5,599 nucleotides of DNA from NCBI GenBank assembly GCA_023428265.1, contig JAEYYW010000024.1, forward strand, positions 1 through 5,599, read 5' to 3'. The position numbers were made by a program, and so were the translations under genes. Shown here piece after piece: positions 1 to 4,897 of the stretch (positions within the stretch are counted from its first letter, which is position 1; each line of letters starts with the position of its first letter). This stretch comes from Bacillota bacterium. Its GTDB lineage: Bacteria; Bacillota; Clostridia; Christensenellales; UMGS416. The notes beneath the pieces are model-generated. The model made no database searches and was not told the origin of the DNA. It was given only the letters and a program-made list of their open reading frames with translations.

Positions 1-917
1 TGTTATCCAGGGAAGAATTTGTACAAATGTCATTGAGCCTGGATCTCTTTTTCCTGCGCATCATGAAGGAGCACTCATTTTTCCTGGCAGCCTCGCTGCC
101 GCCAAAGAACACAAAGTACATTCAGGATGCCACCTGGTTTGCCAGGCATTTCAGCATGCTTCTGCAGGAAGCGGTGCAGCTTGCCAACGGTGCGGTCAGC
201 GCGCAGGCAGCCAATGCCGGCCAATTCGTGACGAGATACACTCTGGACGCCGAGCAGGCATCCCAGTTTTACACCGGGTTGCCCATTGACATGGCAATTA
301 CACAAAGCGAGCTGAACCTGCAGCCGGGCAGGGCGGTGGCTCCGGGGCTCGAAAACAAGGTGTTCGACCTGAACCAAAGGGCGATGACCGCGGTGTCAGG
401 CCTGGCTGGCCTCAAGAGCAAAATGCTGAACGACGTGCTGACCTGCCAGTTGTTCACGACCAACTATCCGCTGCTGATCGATCACATTCTGCGCGAGGCG
501 GTGCATTACCACGGCATGCTTGCCAGGCTGCAGGCAGGCAACGATATCCGCGATGAGAAAGACCTGGTCGATGAGGAAGCGTTCTGGAACCGCATCATGG
601 CAGAGCACGCCAAGTTTATCCGCGGATTGCTGGATCCTACGGAGCAAGCACTGTTTGACAAGGCCGACATGTTTGGGAAAGAGTTCGATGAACTGACCGC
701 GGAGTCCATCCAGGCCCAAAACAATCCGGCGATGATCCCCAAAGTCACTGCCGAGAGCCTGGATGCCACCAAGGACATCAGGGACTTCAAGGCTGCCGGC
801 ACAAGCGGCATACTGCAATGCAAGATCCGGTCAATCATTCTGCCGCTGCTGGCAGACCATACCTTGCGGGAGGCCAATCACTTCATCTATGTGCTGCAAA
901 AAGGTGCCACGCCGTAA
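1..917 (+). CDS. DUF2935 family ferritin-like protein (start codon cut by window edge)
   Basis: Recognised as a DUF2935 protein, a Bacillota family of helical-bundle proteins with conserved His/Glu residues thought to bind metal; its biological role is not established. The first in-frame ATG is at 27, but the frame is open to the window edge and reads LSREEFVQ before that Met, which resembles the usual family N-terminus. Bases 1-2 are TG, so the true start is probably an ATG beginning one base outside, giving about 305 residues. Numbering from the Met at 27, the protein looks like an internal duplication: MKEH at 13-16 and HILREAVHYH at 153-162 form the first unit, MAEH at 191-194 and HTLREANHF at 278-286 the second. 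These paired E/H motifs are the likely metal ligands. No signal peptide or membrane segment is seen, so it is probably cytosolic. It ends in TAA with no terminator before mnmA. Confidence 0.82.
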   Translation, partial: LSREEFVQMSLSLDLFFLRIMKEHSFFLAASLPPKNTKYIQDATWFARHFSMLLQEAVQLANGAVSAQAANAGQFVTRYTLDAEQASQFYTGLPIDMAITQSELNLQPGRAVAPGLENKVFDLNQRAMTAVSGLAGLKSKMLNDVLTCQLFTTNYPLLIDHILREAVHYHGMLARLQAGNDIRDEKDLVDEEAFWNRIMAEHAKFIRGLLDPTEQALFDKADMFGKEFDELTAESIQAQNNPAMIPKVTAESLDATKDIRDFKAAGTSGILQCKIRSIILPLLADHTLREANHFIYVLQKGATP

Positions 918-963
918 CCCGCGGCGAGCTGTAAGGCCTGGCTATGAGTCGCTCCCCGGAATG

Positions 964-972
964 TGTTATAAT
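964..972 (+). promoter_or_regulatory. Extended -10 promoter for mnmA
   Basis: A perfect TATAAT at 967-972 is preceded by TGT, giving the extended -10 form TGnTATAAT. No convincing -35 hexamer lies 16-18 bases upstream, which fits an extended -10 promoter. Transcription would begin near 978-980, only about a dozen bases before the ATG at 992, so the ribosome binding site would be at the very 5' end of the message. Confidence 0.6.
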
Positions 973-978
973 ACCCCC

Positions 979-982
979 GGAG
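979..982 (+). promoter_or_regulatory. Ribosome binding site that fixes the mnmA start
   Basis: GGAG stands nine bases before the ATG at 992. It supports that start over the upstream in-frame ATG at 944, which lies before the -10 box and would add 16 residues not typical of MnmA. Confidence 0.6.
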
Positions 983-991
983 CGTGATTCA

Positions 992-2053
992 ATGCCTGAA
1001 ACCATTGTTGTGGGGATGTCCGGCGGAGTCGATTCCGCCGTTGCGGCCCTGTTGCTGAAGCAGCAGGGCCATGATGTGGTCGGCGTGTTTATGAAGAACT
1101 GGGAGGAAGAGGACGACGGCGTTTGCACGTCGGCCGCCGACTGGGATGATGTGCGCCGCTGCTGTGACCGCCTCGGCATTCCCTATTACAGCGTGAATTT
1201 CTCCCGGCAATATTGGGACAGGGTTTTTGCCTATTTTCTCAGCGAATACAGGCTGGGGCGCACCCCGAACCCTGATGTGCTTTGCAACCGCGAAATCAAG
1301 TTCAAGGAGCTCATGGCCTTCGCCGAGCAGATGGGAGCCGCCCGGCTTGCGACCGGTCATTATGCCCGCAGCGAGGAGCGAGACGGCGTGTTCAGGCTGC
1401 TCAAAGGGGTGGATGGCTCCAAGGATCAATCCTACTTCCTCTACATGCTGGGGCAGGAGCCCCTGTCAAAGGCAGTGTTTCCTCTGGGCGGCATGCTCAA
1501 GCGCGACGTGCGTGAAATCGCTGCGCGGGAGCGGCTTCCCGTGGCGGAAAAGAAGGACTCCACCGGCATCTGCTTCATCGGCGAGCGCCGGTTTAAAGAA
1601 TTTTTACAGCAATTCCTGCCGGCCCAGCCCGGCCAGATGCGCACGCCGGAGGGCGAAGTGATCGGCCGGCACGACGGCTTGATGTATTACACAATCGGCC
1701 AGCGAAAAGGCCTCGGCATCGGCGGCAGGGGCAGCGGCGAGCCATGGTTTGTGGTCGCCAAGGATCTGGAGCGCAACATACTCTATGTGCGGCAGGGCAA
1801 CGACTCACCGGAGCTTTACTCCACAAGCTGCCGGGTTGGCGACCTGCACTTTACAGCCGGCACGCCGCCGGCCCGGGCTTTTGATTGCGGCGCCAAAGTG
1901 CGCTACCGTCAGCCAGACCAACAAGCCCGTTTTGAGCTTGACGGCAGCGAGGGCCTGCTCACATTTGAAAAACCCCAGCGGGCCATCACGCCGGGTCAGG
2001 CAGCGGTGCTCTATATCGGGGAGGAATGTGTGGGCGGGGGCACCATCCTGTGA
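992..2053 (+). CDS. mnmA: tRNA-specific 2-thiouridylase MnmA
   Basis: MnmA adenylates and then thiolates C2 of wobble uridine 34 in tRNAs for Lys, Glu and Gln, taking sulfur from a persulfide relay; it acts in the cytosol. The 353-residue product has the usual family length. Visible motifs are the PP-loop SGGVDS at 10-15, FMKNWEEEDD at 33-42, NPDVLC at 93-98 with conserved Asp95 and Cys98, TGHY at 121-124, KDQSYFL at 144-150, and STGICFIGER at 190-199 with Cys194. Cys98 and Cys194 correspond to the two catalytic cysteines of the family. The C-terminal part (about 215-353) matches the central and beta-barrel tRNA-binding domains, including YTIGQRKGLG at 233-242. The start at 992 is chosen because the protein then opens directly with the beta strand before the PP-loop and has a GGAG site. 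It is probably transcribed from its own promoter and ends at the hairpin at 2091-2115. Nothing looks broken. Confidence 0.96.
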   Translation: MPETIVVGMSGGVDSAVAALLLKQQGHDVVGVFMKNWEEEDDGVCTSAADWDDVRRCCDRLGIPYYSVNFSRQYWDRVFAYFLSEYRLGRTPNPDVLCNREIKFKELMAFAEQMGAARLATGHYARSEERDGVFRLLKGVDGSKDQSYFLYMLGQEPLSKAVFPLGGMLKRDVREIAARERLPVAEKKDSTGICFIGERRFKEFLQQFLPAQPGQMRTPEGEVIGRHDGLMYYTIGQRKGLGIGGRGSGEPWFVVAKDLERNILYVRQGNDSPELYSTSCRVGDLHFTAGTPPARAFDCGAKVRYRQPDQQARFELDGSEGLLTFEKPQRAITPGQAAVLYIGEECVGGGTIL

Positions 2054-2090
2054 CTGCCGGCCTATAACTAGAGTGTAATAAAGCAAACAA

Positions 2091-2115
2091 AAAAGCCGGG
2101 CAGCGCCCGGCTTTT
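2091..2115. terminator. Bidirectional intrinsic terminator between mnmA and yacL
   Basis: A perfect 11-bp stem pairs AAAAGCCGGGC (2091-2101) with GCCCGGCTTTT (2105-2115) around an AGC loop. On the plus strand it ends in TTTTCT, stopping mnmA. On the minus strand the arm continues into CTTTTTTGTTT, a better T-tract, stopping yacL. It lies 37 bases after the mnmA stop codon and 10 bases after the yacL stop codon, in the gap between the converging genes. Confidence 0.9.
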
Positions 2116-2125
2116 CTATCTTGAC

Positions 2126-3223
2126 TTATGCCAGTTTCCCGAAGATCATCCTGCCTGCCGAGGTCTGCAGCGAGCTCGTCACGACAATCTGCACCGACTC
2201 ATCGATATAGCGGGCGCCGCCTTCCACCACGATCATCGTGCCATCTTCAAGATAGGCCACGCCCTGGCCCTGCTCCTTGCCGGGCTTCACGATCTTGACG
2301 TGCATGTCCTCACCGGGCAGCGCGATGGGCTTTACGGCGTTGGAGAGCTCGTTGATGTTCAGCACCCTGATGTTTTGTACGCGTGCTACTTTATTGAGGT
2401 TGTAGTCGTTGGTGATCACCTTGGCGCCCATTTCGCCGGCCAGCTTTAGAAGTTTGCTGTCCACATCGGCCAATTCGGAAAAGTCACGGTTCATCACTTC
2501 AACGGGACGGGCCAGCTCATGCTGCAGCCTTGCAAGGATGTCCAGACCCCGGCGGCCCCGGGAGCGCTTCAGGTCATCCTCGCTGTCTGAGATCGTGCGC
2601 AACTCGTCCAGCACGAAGGAGGGCACGATCAGCCTGCCTTCCAGGAAACCGGCCTTGCAGATCTCAAATATACGGCCGTCAATGATCACGCTGGTATCAA
2701 GAAGCTTCTGGGAAAGTGCTTCCTCAGAGGCACCGTCTTTGCCGCCAGCTTTTCCCTCGCGGTTGGCCATTGCCTTGCGGATCAGCGCAACAAAATTCAG
2801 CTCGTGCCTGCGGTTGACCGCGATGGTCAGGCAGCTGTAGCCCAAAAGCAGATACACGAGCACCATCAGCGGGATGGAAAGCCATGGCAACCCGATGAGG
2901 TTGATCAACTGGCTCACGAAGAAGGCAAGAATAAAGCCGATCACCAGGCCGATCACACCGGCAACCAAGTCGGCGATCGGGCGGGTCTTCAATGTGTTTT
3001 CCACACTGTCCAGCAACTTGAAGAAGGAGGGGGTAATCAGCAGGAACAAGAAACCGCCGAGCAGCGCAAAGACAACATATGATACCAGTGAAAGCCAGAA
3101 GGGCAAATACCTGCTGGCGCTGAGCACCCCAAGATCCTTGAAAAGGCTGACCCCCAAAAAAACCAATGTGGCGCCCAACGAAGCGCCAATCAGCACAAGG
3201 ATTACTTTGAGCAGTTTTCGCAT
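2126..3223 (-). CDS. yacL: YacL-type membrane protein with PIN and TRAM domains
   Basis: The 365-residue product has the YacL architecture: four predicted membrane helices (about 5-28, 42-66, 86-108, 113-135), a polar linker, a PIN nuclease-like domain, and a C-terminal TRAM domain (about 300-362) that in other proteins binds RNA. The PIN domain opens with LLDTSVIIDGR (174-184). Its acidic residues are visible at Asp176, Glu207 (in LDEL), Asp255 (in DVDSKLL) and Asp273 (in TNDYNLN), so the metal-binding set appears intact and nuclease activity is plausible; the physiological substrate is not firmly known. The start at 3223 is supported by GGAGG five bases upstream. In Bacillus subtilis yacL follows radA and disA; here it is last in a leftward group after a methyltransferase and also has its own promoter. 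It ends at the shared terminator. The family call is firm, the function open. Confidence 0.93.
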   Translation of the reverse strand: MRKLLKVILVLIGASLGATLVFLGVSLFKDLGVLSASRYLPFWLSLVSYVVFALLGGFLFLLITPSFFKLLDSVENTLKTRPIADLVAGVIGLVIGFILAFFVSQLINLIGLPWLSIPLMVLVYLLLGYSCLTIAVNRRHELNFVALIRKAMANREGKAGGKDGASEEALSQKLLDTSVIIDGRIFEICKAGFLEGRLIVPSFVLDELRTISDSEDDLKRSRGRRGLDILARLQHELARPVEVMNRDFSELADVDSKLLKLAGEMGAKVITNDYNLNKVARVQNIRVLNINELSNAVKPIALPGEDMHVKIVKPGKEQGQGVAYLEDGTMIVVEGGARYIDESVQIVVTSSLQTSAGRMIFGKLA

Positions 3224-3228
3224 TCAGG

Positions 3229-3233
3229 CCTCC
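3229..3233 (-). promoter_or_regulatory. Ribosome binding site of yacL
   Basis: GGAGG on the minus strand ends five bases before the ATG at 3223, a strong site that fixes this start. Confidence 0.75.
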
Positions 3234-3256
3234 ATTTTTGTCAATTCTGACACCCA

Positions 3257-3265
3257 ATTATAGCA
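3257..3265 (-). promoter_or_regulatory. Extended -10 promoter for yacL
   Basis: The minus strand reads TGCTATAAT, a perfect TATAAT at 3262-3257 with the extended TGn motif, the same design as the mnmA promoter. A start near 3250 would give a leader of roughly 27 bases containing the GGAGG site. The -35 region is poor and overlaps three AATGTT repeats. This implies yacL can be expressed separately from the upstream methyltransferase. Confidence 0.6.
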
Positions 3266-3280
3266 TAGCACTTATGAAAA

Positions 3281-3304
3281 AACATTGAACATTTGCTAAA
3301 CATT
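3281..3304 (-). repeat. Three short AATGTT repeats over the yacL -35 region
   Basis: AACATT on the plus strand (AATGTT on the minus strand) occurs at 3281-3286, 3288-3293 and 3299-3304, starting 18 bases upstream of the -10 box. The spacings are seven and eleven bases. This could be an operator or an AT-rich upstream element, or chance in AT-rich intergenic DNA. Confidence 0.3.
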
Positions 3305-3326
3305 TCTGAATCCTAATGGCATCGGC

Positions 3327-4328
3327 TCAAGCGTTGCGGCATATGAACACCGTTGCTTTCTTACCCGCAACCAGCACTTCGAGCCGCCCGTCCAGCGCGA
3401 AATTCATCACCAGGGCTTCTTCCGCTTCCTTTTTGAGAGCGGTCAGCATCACAAGCCGCCCCCCGCGCTTGAGAACCCGCTTGGCTTCGGCGGCAAACTT
3501 CCCGTAAAAAGTCTGCGCGTTGGCAATCGGCATGGTGTCGCCCCATGGCGGATCGCAGGCGATGGCGTCCACGGAGCCGGAAGGGATGTCTGCCATGGCC
3601 AGTGCGTCCATTTTCAGTATCGTGCCGTTATCGGCGCCGCGCAGGGCATAGCGAAGGTCGGCAGAGGGAGCGATGTCTCCTGCGATCACCTTTTCTGCCG
3701 GTGTGCGCAGCCTTGCCCGGGCAATCCCGCCGCTTCCGGCAAAGGGGTCCAGGAATGTTTCGCCCGGCTTGGGGTTGGTGAGCCGGCAGAGCAGGCTTGC
3801 AATGTCCGGCCTGAGCTCGCCCGGCCGTGCTTGCTGCCCTTGCTCCTTGCGATAGGTGAGCCTCATCAGCAGGAAGCCAAGGCCCTCCTTGCTTCGATAA
3901 AGAAACCAGAACTCCACATCCGGCAGCGCGCGGCCCGGTCTGAGGCCGGACATATCCGCCAGGAAGGCTTCGGCCTTGGCCATTGTCTTCTCGCCGGTGT
4001 GGCTGATGAGGCCGTCCACCATAAACATCGCGCGGAACGTGGCTGCGCCATCCGGCATGTGATTGAGGATTGTTTCGGAATCCACGCCTCTCGTCAAGGC
4101 CAGGCGCACCATGTGCTGGATCGGGTCTTTGGGGGCCCGGGCAAAGGTGGTCAGACACAGAAATGTATTATTGAACCACGTCGGAATCTCGGTGAGGGTG
4201 CCGCGCCGCTTATACTCCACAGCGCCTTCCAGCGTGCGCAGCAGCTGCACACCGGGCATGTCGCGGGCAATGAACTCTTCAATAGCCGGCTCGAACCCGG
4301 CGGGAAAGGTGGAATAATATTGAGCCAT
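3327..4328 (-). CDS. THUMP/UPF0020-type SAM-dependent RNA methyltransferase
   Basis: The 333-residue product resembles the family of Trm14/TrmN and RlmL-like enzymes, which make N2-methylguanosine in tRNA or rRNA. Residues 1-65 look like the N-terminal ferredoxin-like part that opens such enzymes, and about 95-160 (TFRAMFMVDG through LLMRLTYRK) resembles a divergent THUMP domain. The catalytic Rossmann domain follows: GELRPDIA at 170-177, SAM-binding FLDPFAGSGG at 192-201, GDIA at 217-220 with Asp218 placed to hold the ribose, and motif IV CDPPWG at 258-263. DPPW rather than NPPY, with a guanine-N2 context, suggests an RNA guanine methyltransferase, but the target nucleotide cannot be read from sequence. 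GAGGAG ends five bases before the start at 4328. The gene follows the DUF559 cassette, sits in the place disA occupies in B. subtilis, and is followed by a 103-base gap with the yacL promoter. Confidence 0.82.
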   Translation of the reverse strand: MAQYYSTFPAGFEPAIEEFIARDMPGVQLLRTLEGAVEYKRRGTLTEIPTWFNNTFLCLTTFARAPKDPIQHMVRLALTRGVDSETILNHMPDGAATFRAMFMVDGLISHTGEKTMAKAEAFLADMSGLRPGRALPDVEFWFLYRSKEGLGFLLMRLTYRKEQGQQARPGELRPDIASLLCRLTNPKPGETFLDPFAGSGGIARARLRTPAEKVIAGDIAPSADLRYALRGADNGTILKMDALAMADIPSGSVDAIACDPPWGDTMPIANAQTFYGKFAAEAKRVLKRGGRLVMLTALKKEAEEALVMNFALDGRLEVLVAGKKATVFICRNA

Positions 4329-4333
4329 GGTGT

Positions 4334-4339
4334 CTCCTC
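4334..4339 (-). promoter_or_regulatory. Ribosome binding site of the methyltransferase
   Basis: GAGGAG on the minus strand ends five bases before the ATG at 4328. It overlaps the TGA of a possible five-codon leader reading frame (4355-4338), an arrangement that would allow translational coupling. Confidence 0.7.
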
Positions 4340-4355
4340 ACAATGCTTTTGTCAT
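4338..4355 (-). CDS. Possible five-codon leader peptide MTKAL before the methyltransferase
   Basis: On the minus strand the outer end of the cassette repeat reads AAGGAGGT, an essentially perfect Shine-Dalgarno sequence. Five bases later ATG opens a frame MTKAL ending in TGA at 4340-4338. That stop overlaps the GAGGAG site of the methyltransferase, ten bases before its ATG. The arrangement is seen directly; that it is translated and couples expression is inference. A frame this short can arise by chance. Confidence 0.25.
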   Translation of the reverse strand: MTKAL

Positions 4356-4360
4356 TAGGA

Positions 4361-4417
4361 ACCTCCTTCCGCCGCCTGATGGCGGCACCTCCCTCCAAGA
4401 GGGAGGCAAGAAGGAGT
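4361..4417 (+). repeat. Left copy of the cassette's inverted structured repeat
   Basis: It folds into two adjacent hairpins: GCCGCC/GGCGGC with loop TGAT (4371-4386), and CCTCCCTC/GAGGGAGG with loop CAA (4388-4406). An outer stem CTCCTT (4363-4368) with AAGGAG (4411-4416) closes them into a three-way junction. Aligned to the reverse complement of 4838-4894 without gaps it matches at 44 of 57 positions. On the minus-strand transcript the outer stem would pair with and could mask the outward Shine-Dalgarno sequence. No T-tract follows either hairpin, so it does not look like an intrinsic terminator. Confidence 0.88.
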
Positions 4418-4425
4418 ATATATTT

Positions 4426-4830
4426 TTATCCCATCTTATTATTATGATAATCCATGCGACGTCTCTCAAGTAATCCGGTTCTAGTTTTGATTGCTTCTTC
4501 TATCTTTTTGCATACATCAGCAAAATTCCCCTCTACATTATCATTATGAAATCGAATTACCTCTAATCCCAAGCTCATTAATATACCTGTGCGTTCATTG
4601 TCATATGCCAAACCGTCGTCCGTGTAGTGTTGATCTCCGTCTATTTCAATAACCAATAACGCTTTGGCACAATAAAAGTCTGCGATGAAGCTTTTGATCA
4701 CGACTTGCCGTTGAAACCGTACAGGATATTTTGCCAGAAACAAATACCACAGCTTTCTTTCTTGCGGCGTCATGTTCTTACGCAGTTCTTTTGCTCGTTT
4801 CAGCAGATTCGTGTTGCGCGGCTGGAGCAT
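4426..4830 (-). CDS. DUF559 (Vsr-like, PD-(D/E)XK superfamily) endonuclease-domain protein
   Basis: The 134-residue product fits DUF559, a small single-domain family related to very-short-patch repair endonucleases. Seen in order: LRKNMTPQERKLW (16-28) with conserved Glu24, RFQRQVVIKSFIADFYC (38-54) with Asp51, VIEIDGDQHY (60-69) with Glu62, Asp64, Gln67 and His68, and LEVIRFHNDNV (89-99). Asp51 and Glu62/Asp64 are the likely metal-binding residues of the core, so the enzyme appears intact. The last 20 residues are a basic tail (ERRRMDYHNNKMG). The start at 4830 has AAAGG nine bases upstream, and that site lies inside the right-hand repeat. The gene is AT-rich and has the same orientation as radA and the methyltransferase. 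No promoter is seen, so it probably relies on read-through from radA. Natural substrate unknown; a role in moving the surrounding repeats is inferred only. Confidence 0.88.
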   Translation of the reverse strand: MLQPRNTNLLKRAKELRKNMTPQERKLWYLFLAKYPVRFQRQVVIKSFIADFYCAKALLVIEIDGDQHYTDDGLAYDNERTGILMSLGLEVIRFHNDNVEGNFADVCKKIEEAIKTRTGLLERRRMDYHNNKMG

Positions 4831-4837
4831 ATGATCA

Positions 4838-4894
4838 AACCTTTCTCGCCTCCCTCCAGGAGGGAGGTGCCCTCCGCAGAGGGCGGTAGGAGGT
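4838..4894 (-). repeat. Right copy of the cassette's inverted structured repeat
   Basis: Reading the minus strand, hairpin one is GCCCTC/GAGGGC with loop TGCG (4884-4869) and hairpin two is CCTCCCTC/GAGGGAGG with loop CTG (4867-4849). Compared with the left copy, the first stem changes two base pairs in step (G-C to C-G and C-G to T-A), so pairing is kept. The outer closing stem is weaker here (ACCT/AGGT). The inner edge supplies AAAGG, the probable ribosome binding site of the nuclease gene. Confidence 0.88.
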
Positions 4895-4897
4895 CTA

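Larger units (their letters stand above)
4361..4894 (-). mobile_element. Inverted-repeat cassette carrying a DUF559 nuclease gene (putative REP/MITE-like element)
   Basis: Two 57-base structured repeats in inverted orientation bracket one small AT-rich nuclease gene, giving a 534-bp unit. A hand count over 4501-4560 gives 18 G+C in 60, against 37 in 60 over 1081-1140 in mnmA, so the cargo differs strongly in composition from the surroundings. The unit begins three bases after the radA stop codon and ends 32 bases before the methyltransferase start, between two operon genes. No transposase and no clear target-site duplication are visible. The outer termini read outward as AAGGAGGT and TAGGAGGT, both Shine-Dalgarno-like. 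I infer an inserted element, either mobile through the DUF559 protein or mobilised by something else. It could also be an old, fixed insertion. Confidence 0.6.

Noticed and set aside
396..818. Long antisense reading frames opposite the DUF2935 gene, mnmA, yacL and the methyltransferase
   Set aside because: They are antisense or frame-shifted shadows in GC-rich coding DNA, with no recognisable domain, and are covered by confidently identified genes.
944..991. In-frame upstream ATG extending MnmA by 16 residues
   Set aside because: It lies upstream of the TATAAT box, lacks a ribosome binding site, and the added residues do not match MnmA N-termini. The ATG at 992 fits better.
3239..3244. TTGACA on the minus strand as a -35 box
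   Set aside because: It lies only about 15 bases before the yacL start codon, leaving no room for a -10 box upstream of the gene.
4361..4417. Hairpins after the DUF559 gene as an intrinsic terminator
   Set aside because: Neither hairpin is followed by a T-tract on the minus strand, and an almost identical structure lies upstream of the gene.
4361..4894. CRISPR array
   Set aside because: There are only two copies, inverted and separated by a coding gene, not direct repeats with spacers.
4355..4897. Target-site duplication around the cassette
   Set aside because: The left flank (ATTAGGA) and right flank (CTATCAG) share no convincing direct repeat.
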